Positions 1-6,145 of a DNA stretch of 7,402 bases are shown one piece after another. Origin of the DNA: Planctomycetales bacterium 4484_123. Lineage in GTDB: Bacteria; Planctomycetota; Phycisphaerae; SM23-33. The notes beneath the pieces were generated by a model. That model had not been told where the DNA came from. It searched no databases and saw only the letters and a list, made by a program, of their open reading frames with translations. The stretch is from the NCBI GenBank assembly GCA_002049885.1, contig MVCS01000055.1:1-7402 (forward strand). Direction: 5' to 3'. The translations under genes were made by a program, and so were the position numbers. Position 1 is the first letter of the stretch, and each line of letters opens with the position of its first letter.

Positions 1-1065
1 GAGCCGGCGGGCCAAGTGAGCCAGGGCGAGCCGCTCGGAATTGGAATGCCCCACGCACAGGACGGTCATGCCGCCGGCGGCAGCGGCCAGGGCGTCGTGA
101 TGGCGCATCTCACCGGTGACGTAGGCGTCGGCACCGGCGGCCAGGGCCCGGCGGAAAAGGTCACCACAGGAACCCGCACAGCACGCGGCCAGGCGGACGC
201 GGCGGTCCGCAGGCCCGCCCAACAGCACCCGCCGCAGCCCCAGGGCACGCTTGACGCGACGGACAAACGTGCCCAACTCCACCGGCCGGCGAAGCGGGCC
301 CACCCGGCCCATGCCCGTTCCCTCAGACAGCGGCTCCAAGGGATATACGTCGATGGCCGGGGTCTGGTAGCTATGGGCGGCACGGATGGCCTCCACCACC
401 GGCCCCAGCCGGTCGCGCGGCACCAGCACCTCCAGCCGGAGCTCCTCCACATGCTGGCGGCGCCCGGGCCGGCCCACGGCGGGCCGACTGCCGGGTCCGC
501 CGCGGAAGGTCCCCACGCCCGCAGTGCGGAACGAGCATTCCGCGTACTGGCCGATGCGACCCGCGCCGGCGGCGAAGGCGGCGGAGGCGACGCGCCCGGC
601 ATCGGCCGGGGGGACGAAGACCACCAGCTTACAGCCAGCCGGCGGGGCTATCGGCTCCAGCGGCCGGTGCTCAGCCATGCCGATGGCCCCGGCCAGCACG
701 TCGTTGGTCCCGCCCGGGGCGGCATCCAGGGCGGTGTGCGGCGAATAGACCGCCAGGCCCGCCCGGGCCGCCGACCACAGCACCGGCGTCTCCTCCGCAG
801 TCAACCGGCCAATGGGCTTGAAGATGGGCGGATGGTAGGCCACCACCATCTCCGCCCGGCGGCGGAGCGCCTCGGCCAGGACCGGTTCGGTGAGGTCTAT
901 CGTCAGGCATAGCCGGCGGACACGGGCGGCACGCCGGCCCAGCAGCAGCCCCACGTTGTCCCACTCGGCAGCCAGGGCCGGCGGGGCGATCTCATCCATG
1001 GCCGCACAGACCCTGGCGACCGAGATGGCCTTCGCCCGGGATGGACGGGATTTGCTCGCGGGCAT
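1..1065 (-). CDS. Nif3/YqfO-like dinuclear metal-centre protein (3' end cut by window)
   Basis: The 355 codons visible run off the left edge without a stop. Family members with the middle insert are about 370 residues, so only a few are missing. Seen: EWDNVGLLLG (34-43), TIDLTEP (55-61), AYHPPIF (76-82), YSPHTALDAA (107-116), then a PII/CutA-like insert from about 146 (KLVVFVP) to 243 (HSYQTPAIDVYPL, where many relatives have HPYEEPAYD), and the C-terminal TGEMRHHDAL (317-326) and GHSNSERLAL (339-348). Likely metal ligands are H78, H110, D113, H340 and E344. The first His of the usual bacterial HHP motif is Tyr, as I recall for eukaryotic NIF3L1. Members are cytosolic hexamers binding two metals. 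The name 'GTP cyclohydrolase 1 type 2 homolog' is a family label, and the true reaction is unsettled. The start is set by AAGGAG at 1077-1072, six bases before the ATG. Family assignment is firm; biochemical role is not. Confidence 0.93.
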   Translation of the reverse strand, partial: MPASKSRPSRAKAISVARVCAAMDEIAPPALAAEWDNVGLLLGRRAARVRRLCLTIDLTEPVLAEALRRRAEMVVAYHPPIFKPIGRLTAEETPVLWSAARAGLAVYSPHTALDAAPGGTNDVLAGAIGMAEHRPLEPIAPPAGCKLVVFVPPADAGRVASAAFAAGAGRIGQYAECSFRTAGVGTFRGGPGSRPAVGRPGRRQHVEELRLEVLVPRDRLGPVVEAIRAAHSYQTPAIDVYPLEPLSEGTGMGRVGPLRRPVELGTFVRRVKRALGLRRVLLGGPADRRVRLAACCAGSCGDLFRRALAAGADAYVTGEMRHHDALAAAAGGMTVLCVGHSNSERLALAHLARRL

Positions 1066-1135
1066 GGCAGACTCCTTGTGACTTTCACGGCCCGGCCCTG
1101 AAGGCCGCAACGCTCGGGACCTGGGATGCTGCGTG

Positions 1136-1165
1136 CTTATTGCCTGCCGGCAGGCCGAAAATCAA
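1136..1165 (-). promoter_or_regulatory. Candidate leftward promoter for the Nif3-like gene
   Basis: On the minus strand TTGATT (1165-1160) is followed after 18 bases by AATAAG (1141-1136). Each hexamer matches the sigma70 consensus at four of six positions. The implied transcript would start near 1129 and carry a leader of about 64 bases. The spacer contains the 14-bp palindrome at 1142-1155. This is a pattern match only, much weaker than the rightward promoter in the same spacer. Confidence 0.3.
1142..1155. repeat. 14-bp perfect palindrome, possible operator
   Basis: GCCTGCCGGCAGGC is identical to its reverse complement. It sits between the candidate -35 and -10 of the leftward promoter and about 93 bases upstream of the rightward -35. 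A dimeric repressor bound here would block the leftward promoter if that promoter is real. In GC-rich DNA short palindromes of G and C arise easily, so an operator role is an inference from position and perfect symmetry. Confidence 0.35.
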
Positions 1166-1247
1166 GCCATCTTCCCATATGGCCAGTGCTGCGGGGCCCC
1201 GGCGGTCAGGCGGTGGGAACGCGAATTCTTGCAATAATCAAAATGGC

Positions 1248-1276
1248 TTGACATGGGCCATTCAGGGGTTTATAGT
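1248..1276 (+). promoter_or_regulatory. Near-consensus sigma70 promoter of the M52-like gene
   Basis: TTGACA (1248-1253) matches the -35 consensus exactly. A 17-base spacer follows and then TATAGT (1271-1276), one mismatch from TATAAT. An A/T-rich patch at 1221-1245 (aattcttgcaataatcaaaa) precedes it and could act as an UP element. Transcription is expected to start near 1283, giving a leader of about 83 bases before the ATG at 1366. This is the clearest promoter in the window. Confidence 0.8.
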
Positions 1277-1355
1277 ATGCTGTGGAGGGTGGCTCGGCTC
1301 GACCTGCTGCCGCTGCGGAGTCTTCCAAGCCTACTTTCTCCTACCTGCCGACTTC

Positions 1356-1360
1356 GGAGG
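1356..1360 (+). promoter_or_regulatory. Ribosome binding site that fixes the start of the M52-like gene
   Basis: GGAGG lies five bases before the ATG at 1366. The alternative GTG start at 1282 lies at the predicted transcription start and has no leader for a ribosome site, so this site decides the start codon. Confidence 0.8.
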
Positions 1361-1365
1361 GCGAG

Positions 1366-2061
1366 ATGGCCAAGAAAGCTTCCACCGGTAAGGATCGGCA
1401 CCCCAAAGGGCGGGGCTCCGGCAAGGATGCGGCACCGTCTGGTGCAGCCCGTGGCCGGGCCGTGTCCTCGCGCCAACCACCGGCGACCGGAGCCGTCTGG
1501 CCCCAGCCGGCCTCGTCGGCAGCCATGCCGGGCGCCGCTTCACTGGAGGCCCTGGGGGTCTCCTCGGGCGACCCCGTGCCGCGGCCGCTCCGCCACGGGC
1601 GGGCCTCGCCGAGGGGCGTGCTCGTCGTAGGCCTCGGCGACGAGGATCGCGGCGACGGGGCGGTGGGGCTCCACTTGCTGCACTGCCTGGCCCAGTTGGA
1701 CTGGCCGGCGTCGGTAGTCTTCTGCGAGGCGGACGACTCGCTGCCGGCCCGGGCCGAGGGCTTCGCCCGGATCATCCTGCTGGAGGCCATCGAAGGCACC
1801 GAGCAGCCCGGCTCGCTGTACCAGGCCGACCCCAAGGAGCTGCTGGCCAACTCCGTCGGCGGGGCCGGTTCGGGCCTGGGGTTGCTGACGATGCTCTCGC
1901 CGGCGGTGCTGGAGCGGGTCTCGATCTTCGGCGTCCAGCCGCTGAACACGAACTGGGGCTCGGCCCTGTCCACGGACGTGATCGCGGCCATGCCGGCACT
2001 GATGTCGTACCTGCGGATGCAGATCCTCAAGGCCGCATCCGAGAGCCAGTTGGCCAACTGA
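1366..2061 (+). CDS. Hydrogenase-maturation-peptidase-like (M52/HycI fold) protein lacking the metal ligands
   Basis: This 231-residue protein has two parts. Residues 1-84 are basic, rich in Gly/Pro/Ala/Ser and probably disordered. From 85 on the chain follows the M52 fold: strand VLVVGLG (85-91), the turn GDEDRGDGAVG (91-101) in place of the usual GN..x.GDDGvG, an ILLEAIEGTEQPGSLY stretch (137-152) matching the family's 'vDA...pPG' segment, and IFGVQP (187-192) matching 'iGIQP'. True members clip the C-terminus of the [NiFe]-hydrogenase large subunit after sensing nickel through Asp/Glu, Asp and His. Here the first position is Gly98, the second Glu140, and no His exists after residue 106, so the third is absent. 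Nickel-dependent proteolysis is therefore unlikely. No hydrogenase or hyp gene is nearby. The fold call is fairly sure; function is unknown. A strong promoter and GGAGG site argue that the gene is expressed and not decayed. Confidence 0.75.
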   Translation: MAKKASTGKDRHPKGRGSGKDAAPSGAARGRAVSSRQPPATGAVWPQPASSAAMPGAASLEALGVSSGDPVPRPLRHGRASPRGVLVVGLGDEDRGDGAVGLHLLHCLAQLDWPASVVFCEADDSLPARAEGFARIILLEAIEGTEQPGSLYQADPKELLANSVGGAGSGLGLLTMLSPAVLERVSIFGVQPLNTNWGSALSTDVIAAMPALMSYLRMQILKAASESQLAN

Positions 2062-2080
2062 CCCGCCCGCCACTGCCGGC

Positions 2081-3391
2081 TCAGCCGTCCCTGAAGGTGG
2101 CCCTGGCCACCGCTGCGAACCGCCTGCACACATCCGATATGGCGAACCATTCGTGGCCCTTGATGTAGCTCCGGCAGCGATTGCGGAAGGGCCTGTACCA
2201 GTGGGCGGGGATGGCCTTGGCCCCGATGGCGGCCCCCACGATGGACCCCACCGTGGCGGCGGTGCAGTCGCAGTCGTAGCCCATGGCCACGGTCGTGCCG
2301 ATGGCCCTGGTCAGGTCGCGCCGGCCTATGCAGACGCCCCATACCGTCAGGCAGGCGTTGTTATTGGTGTGCACGGTGCTCATGCCCCCGCCGATGGGGC
2401 CGAAGCGCTGCTGGACCAACTCGTGGGCCCGGCGGTGGTCCTTGACCTTCGGAGCGACCTCCAGGGCCCAGCAAAGGTCCTCGTACAGCCGGCAGGTGCG
2501 GGGAATCTCGCTGAGCCCGACGTGCAGGGCCTCGACCGGATCGCCGGTGGCGAAGGCGGCGGCGATGACGGCGGAGAAGTACATCTCGCCGTATATCCCG
2601 TTGTGCCGGTGGGAGAGATAGGCGTCGCGGTAGGCCATCTCGGCCGCTCTCTCCGGCCAGCCTGGGCAGGCGTAGCCCCACGGGTCCGAGCGGATGTCCG
2701 CCCCGATCCACTCCATGTAGGGATTGCCCTTCACGGCTGAGCGGCGCCAGCTCACGCCGGCCCGCAGATTGCCCAGGGCCACCCGCTCGGCGGTACAGGC
2801 CATCGGCAGGTACCTCGTCCATGCCTCCGCCACGTCGGCGGTGGTGAACCGCGGGCCGAACCGCTCCAGGATCAGCAGTCCCAGCAGCGTGTAGGTCATG
2901 TCGTCATCCACGGGCACGTAGCGCAGGGCCCGACGGGCATAGTTGGCGCGGGCGTCCAGGCCATAGCGGACCTCGTAGGGCCTGTCCACCTCCGGCCAGT
3001 AGTCGGTGGGCGGGAAATCCGCCCCACAGTGCTCGGCCAGGGCCTTCATGGTCTGGGGCGACCAGCCCTCCACGGGCGCCCCCAGGGTGCAGCCGGCCGA
3101 CCGGCCCAGAAACGCCCCGCGGACGCGGTCGGCATATTTGCGGGAGTCGAACTTTCGCCACAGTGTCCGGGGCCCGTCCGGGCGCAGGGCCCGAATCGCA
3201 GGCAGGTCGTTGGGCTCCCGGGCGGCCCGAGGGCCCTCGGGCCGGGTGCGCTCCAACTCGCGCCGCAGGGCCCGGACCTGGCGGACGAGGCCCGCGATCC
3301 TGCCCTTCACCGGCGCGCCCTGCTCGTACCTCAAGTCTGCCCACAGCAACAGCTCGCGAACCTCCTTGGCCAGGACGCCGAAATAAGACAT
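2081..3391 (-). CDS. ADP-ribosylglycohydrolase family protein (DraG/ARH fold)
   Basis: The family hydrolyses ADP-ribose from proteins or other acceptors using two Mg ions. This 436-residue copy has an N-terminal extension of about 80 residues with a charged, helical, possibly coiled-coil part (27-50), then the domain: RVRGAFLGRSAGCTLG (89-104), VDDDMTYTLLGLLILE (161-176) with the first acidic metal cluster, GIYGEMYFSAVIAAAF (265-280), HTNNNACLTVWG (341-352), and GYDCDCTAATVGSIVGAAIG (371-390) with the second metal pair D372 and D374. Most relatives read D-T-D there, so the Cys at 373 is unusual. ATG 3391 is chosen over an upstream in-frame start at 3463 because GGAGGAG (3405-3399) lies seven bases before it and MSYFGVLAKEV begins the chain naturally. 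There is no signal peptide, so it is cytosolic. It converges on the M52-like gene with 19 bases between stops. The substrate cannot be told from sequence; no partner ADP-ribosyltransferase is in the window. Confidence 0.9.
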   Translation of the reverse strand: MSYFGVLAKEVRELLLWADLRYEQGAPVKGRIAGLVRQVRALRRELERTRPEGPRAAREPNDLPAIRALRPDGPRTLWRKFDSRKYADRVRGAFLGRSAGCTLGAPVEGWSPQTMKALAEHCGADFPPTDYWPEVDRPYEVRYGLDARANYARRALRYVPVDDDMTYTLLGLLILERFGPRFTTADVAEAWTRYLPMACTAERVALGNLRAGVSWRRSAVKGNPYMEWIGADIRSDPWGYACPGWPERAAEMAYRDAYLSHRHNGIYGEMYFSAVIAAAFATGDPVEALHVGLSEIPRTCRLYEDLCWALEVAPKVKDHRRAHELVQQRFGPIGGGMSTVHTNNNACLTVWGVCIGRRDLTRAIGTTVAMGYDCDCTAATVGSIVGAAIGAKAIPAHWYRPFRNRCRSYIKGHEWFAISDVCRRFAAVARATFRDG

Positions 3392-3582
3392 GGCACTGCT
3401 CCTCCCCGGCGGAATCGCTGATTGGGCGCCGGCAGTTTGGTCGATTGAGTTACAGAATGGCAACGGAAAAGGCAGCGGGACGACGAAAAAGCCGCCAATT
3501 GCCGCCTTGACCGGCCGGCGAGCCTTCCGGAGCGGTTATACTGTGGAAGGGTCCCGCGGGCCGGGGGAAAGCGAGTCTGGCG
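3392..3582. other. Divergent spacer between the ADP-ribosylglycohydrolase and HEAT-repeat genes
   Basis: These 191 bases hold the upstream signals of two divergent genes. Leftward, a strong GGAGGAG ribosome site is at 3405-3399, but I find no convincing leftward -35/-10 pair. Rightward, TATACT (3537-3542) is the best -10. The stretch 3460-3500 is relatively A-rich for this genome and contains the direct repeat GCCGCC-aatt-GCCGCC (3491-3506). No small gene or RNA is supported. Confidence 0.5.
3537..3542 (+). promoter_or_regulatory. Candidate -10 box for the HEAT-repeat gene
   Basis: TATACT in the context gcggTTATACTg matches five of six -10 consensus bases and would give a leader of about 34 bases. 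The only good -35 nearby, TTGACC at 3507-3512, is 24 bases away, too far for a normal sigma70 promoter. Either the -35 is weak or another sigma factor or activator is used. Confidence 0.35.
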
Positions 3583-5979
3583 ATGAACTGCACTCGGCAG
3601 CGTGGTCTGGTCTTGATCGCGGCGCTCGTCTGCGCCGCTCCGGTAGCCGCCGAGCCGGTCCTCACGCCGGCCCAGCAGACGGAGATGGAGACGCTCAAGC
3701 GCCAGCTCGCCGAGCCGGACCGCACCGCCAAGACCAAGCGTGAGGCCGCCCTGCTGCTGCTGACCCGGACCTACCCCCAGGCGGCCAAGCTGGCCTGGGA
3801 GTTCCTCACCGACAAGACCAACCAGCCTGCCCGCATCGCCATCGCCGAGGCCATCGCCGAGAGCGGCATCACCCGAGCCGAGTTCGTCAAGCCGCTGCTG
3901 GAGATGCTCACCGGCGCGGAACCGGCCTTGCGCGTCCCCGCCGCCAACGCCCTCAGTGCCTTCAAGGATGCCGGTGTCCCCGAGGAGTTCATCCGCCTGG
4001 TGACCAACCGCAAGACCGACCGGGCCGTCCGCCTGGCCGTCATCGGTGCCATGCAGCGGATATTCGACAAGAAGGCAATCAACACCCTGGTGGGCCTGCT
4101 GCACGACCCCGACGAAGGCATCCGCAACGCCGCCTGCGACTCGCTGGCCAAGCTGACGAACATCCGCGGGTTCGGACGGAACCCCCGGCTGTGGCGAAAG
4201 TGGTGGCAGGAGAACAAGGACAAGAAACGATCCGACTGGCTCGCCGACCTGGCCGAGAGCGTGGTGCGGACCAACCTGCAACTGGAGCGCGAGAACGCCG
4301 ACCTGCGCGCCCGCCTGGCGGCCGCCATGAGAGACCTCTGCGCCGCGACCCCTCCGGCAAGTCGCGACGCCCTGCTGACCGGGATGCTCAAGGACCCCGT
4401 GGCAGAAGTGCGCCTGGTGGGCGCCCAGCTAATCCGCCAGCGCACCGGAAACGCCAAACCTCTACCGGAGCCCCTGCGCCAGCAGATCCGCGGCCTGCTG
4501 AGCGACAAGGCCCCCGGGGTTCGCCGCGAGGCAGCCCTGTTGCTGTCCCGCCTCAACGACAGTCACGCCACCAGCCTCCTGGCCGCCCGGCTCCAGACCG
4601 AGCAAGCCTGGCAGGTCCGGGAGGCCATCTATCAGGGCCTCGGCCTGCTGCGCGACCCGAAGGTCTGGGACCTCTTCCTGGACGGCATCGCAGAGAAGGA
4701 CGACCGCGTGGCAACGGCCGCCGCCGCCGCCCTGGCGCTGGTGGCCGAGAAGAACGGCATCAGCGTCGCCCAGCGAGCCAAGGCCGCCACCGCGCTGAAG
4801 AAGCGGTACCTCCAGAGCACCGCCCCGGAGGCCGCCCCGCTGCGAGAGGCCCTGCTGGCCGCCATGGGCCAACTGAAGGAGAAACGCCTCCTGGGACTCA
4901 TCAAGAAGGCGTTGAAAGACCCCTCCGCCGCGGTGCGACTGTCCGCCATCAAGGCACTGGAAACCATCGGCAACAAAGACAACGCCGATGCCATTGCCCC
5001 GCTCACCGCCGACCCCGACCGCGGCGTCCGCCTGGCGGCCATCCTGGCCATCCGCCACTTCGGCAGCTTCGAGCACCTGGAGACCGTCCTGACCCGGACC
5101 CACGCACGCCTCGAGCCCGACGAGGCCATCCGCCAGCAGGCCTGGGCGGTGGTCATGGAACTGCTCAAGGGCGCCGAGACCGGCAAGCTCCGCGCCATGG
5201 CGGACCTTCTGGCCCAACGCGACGACGCCCGGGAACAGCTCATCCAGGTGCTGAAGCTCTGGGCCGGGAAGGTCCCGCCGGCGAAGCGCCGGCAGTGGGC
5301 GGCGGTGCGGCAACGGTTGGGAGAGGAGCTGCTGAAGGCGGGCAGGCCGGCCGAGGCCGCTCGCGAACTGGGCGCCGTCTGTGCCGCCCTGGCCAAGGCC
5401 GACCCACCATCCGCCGGCGAGGTGTGGCTGAAATGGGTCGAGGCCCTGCTGGCCGCCGACGACCCCTCCGCGGTGGCCCGCATCGCCGAGAGCAAGGACC
5501 CCAAGCTCTTCGACGCCGCCGTGGAGGCCCTGGCCCGGCGCGTCAAGGTCCTCCAGGCCAACAAGGACTGGGACCGCCTGGTCCGCCTGGCCGGCTCGGC
5601 CCTGCGACGCCTGGCCGAGCGCATGGCCCCAGCCCGCCGGGACGAACTGCAAAAGGCCCTGAACGAGGCCCAGGCCAACCAGCGCAAGGCCGACCGGCAG
5701 CGCGTCGCGGCCCTGGTCTCCCGGCTGGGCGGCAGCGACGCCGCCAGCCGGACCCAGGCCGAAAGGGAGCTTCTGGCCATGCAGGGCCGGGCCGTCCAGC
5801 CCCTGCTGGCCGAGCTGCAAAAGCTCCTGAAGTCGCGGAGCCCCAACCACGGCACCGAGCGGGCGATCGTGAACGTGCTGGCCAAACTCGCTCCGCAACT
5901 GACCGGCTACGACCCTGCCGCCGGGCCGGCCGACCGCCTCGCCATCGTCGAAGCCTGGTTGAAAAGGGCCAGCCCGTAG
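3583..5979 (+). CDS. Exported HEAT-repeat (alpha-solenoid) protein
   Basis: This 798-residue protein starts with a signal peptide: MNCTRQR, a hydrophobic run LVLIAALVCAAP (9-20) and a likely cleavage after VAA (21-23). The mature chain is nearly all amphipathic helix pairs with HEAT spacing. Block 1 (about 45-195) includes VRLAVIGAMQRI (149-160) and GIRNAACDSLAKL (179-191) and ends in WRKWWQENK (204-212). A charged helix, probably coiled coil, follows (220-250). Block 2 (about 260-550) includes EVRLVGAQLI (275-284), GVRREAALLLSRL (312-324), AVRLSAIKALETIG (450-463) and GVRLAAILAIRHFG (481-494). Residues 570-690 look more TPR-like (EELLKAGRPAEAARELG), and 700-798 is a last HEAT-like unit ending in AIVEAWLKR. 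Such solenoids are scaffolds for protein binding; no catalytic residues are visible. The ribosome site is poor (GGGGGA, 14 bases upstream). A strong hairpin follows the stop. Partner and role are unknown; periplasmic location is inferred. Confidence 0.88.
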   Translation: MNCTRQRGLVLIAALVCAAPVAAEPVLTPAQQTEMETLKRQLAEPDRTAKTKREAALLLLTRTYPQAAKLAWEFLTDKTNQPARIAIAEAIAESGITRAEFVKPLLEMLTGAEPALRVPAANALSAFKDAGVPEEFIRLVTNRKTDRAVRLAVIGAMQRIFDKKAINTLVGLLHDPDEGIRNAACDSLAKLTNIRGFGRNPRLWRKWWQENKDKKRSDWLADLAESVVRTNLQLERENADLRARLAAAMRDLCAATPPASRDALLTGMLKDPVAEVRLVGAQLIRQRTGNAKPLPEPLRQQIRGLLSDKAPGVRREAALLLSRLNDSHATSLLAARLQTEQAWQVREAIYQGLGLLRDPKVWDLFLDGIAEKDDRVATAAAAALALVAEKNGISVAQRAKAATALKKRYLQSTAPEAAPLREALLAAMGQLKEKRLLGLIKKALKDPSAAVRLSAIKALETIGNKDNADAIAPLTADPDRGVRLAAILAIRHFGSFEHLETVLTRTHARLEPDEAIRQQAWAVVMELLKGAETGKLRAMADLLAQRDDAREQLIQVLKLWAGKVPPAKRRQWAAVRQRLGEELLKAGRPAEAARELGAVCAALAKADPPSAGEVWLKWVEALLAADDPSAVARIAESKDPKLFDAAVEALARRVKVLQANKDWDRLVRLAGSALRRLAERMAPARRDELQKALNEAQANQRKADRQRVAALVSRLGGSDAASRTQAERELLAMQGRAVQPLLAELQKLLKSRSPNHGTERAIVNVLAKLAPQLTGYDPAAGPADRLAIVEAWLKRASP

Positions 5980-5981
5980 CA

Positions 5982-6003
5982 ACGGCCCGGTGCTCCGGGT
6001 CGT
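5982..6003 (+). terminator. Hairpin directly after the HEAT-repeat gene, possible terminator
   Basis: Two bases after the TAG stop, acggcccgg (5982-5990) pairs with ccgggtcgt (5995-6003). This gives a nine-pair stem with one G-U pair and a four-base loop, tgct. No T-run follows, so it is not a textbook intrinsic terminator. It may instead be a transcript 3' end protector or a terminator of the U-poor type. It separates the HEAT gene from the kinase unit. Confidence 0.45.
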
Positions 6004-6145
6004 CGGGATCTTCGGGCACTGCCTCAACTCGGCGCAGCGACCCCGGCCGCCAGACCTCCCTCATCGACGGGCCGAGCCCCGCCAGTAGGCGCCGCCCGGC
6101 CGATGGGGTATAAGGACGCCCCGGCAGGAGGAACGGCGGGAGCCA
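6004..6145 (+). promoter_or_regulatory. Leader region of the ROK kinase gene
   Basis: The spacer between the hairpin and the kinase gene holds a possible -10, TATAAG (6109-6114), with no acceptable -35 at 16-18 bases upstream. AGGAGG at 6126-6131 is 14 bases from the ATG at 6146, longer than ideal, while GGGAG at 6138-6142 is only three bases away. Either could guide ribosomes. I see no other gene or structured RNA here. Confidence 0.3.

Larger units (their letters stand above)
1066..1365. other. Divergent intergenic region between the Nif3-like and M52-like genes
   Basis: No gene is supported in these 300 bases. The part nearest the Nif3-like gene holds its Shine-Dalgarno AAGGAG (1077-1072 on the minus strand). 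The centre holds a 14-bp perfect palindrome (1142-1155) and a 10-bp one, CGGGGCCCCG (1192-1201). An A/T-rich patch at about 1221-1245 lies just upstream of a strong rightward promoter. Bases from about 1283 to 1365 would be the untranslated leader of the M52-like gene. A GTG at 1282 would extend that gene by 28 codons but lies at the expected transcription start, so it is not used here as the start. Confidence 0.7.

Noticed and set aside
16..912. Plus-strand frame opposite the Nif3-like gene (298 codons).
   Set aside because: The minus strand encodes an unambiguous Nif3-family protein with all motifs in order. The plus-strand product is His/Gly/Pro/Arg-rich with no recognisable domain.
1338..1360. 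Possible leader hairpin hiding the ribosome site of the M52-like gene (CTCC or CCG pairing with GGAG/CGG).
   Set aside because: Only three or four pairs form, the alternatives compete for the same bases, and there is no sign of a ligand-binding fold. It is not enough for a riboswitch or attenuator claim.
1341..2342. Minus-strand frame running through the M52-like gene (333 codons).
   Set aside because: It overlaps two supported genes, and its product has no domain. The plus-strand frame there has a promoter, a ribosome site and fold motifs.
3583..3660. Possible lipoprotein signal (Cys17 in AALVCAAP) in the HEAT-repeat protein.
   Set aside because: The residues before the Cys (A-L-V) do not fit the lipobox, which needs Leu at -3 and a small residue at -1. 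A normal cleavage after VAA fits better.
4191..6113. Long open frame on the plus strand overlapping the HEAT-repeat gene (640 codons).
   Set aside because: Its product is an Arg/Gly/Pro-rich string with no domain, as expected from a shifted frame of a GC-rich gene. The HEAT frame has a signal peptide and repeats with the right spacing.
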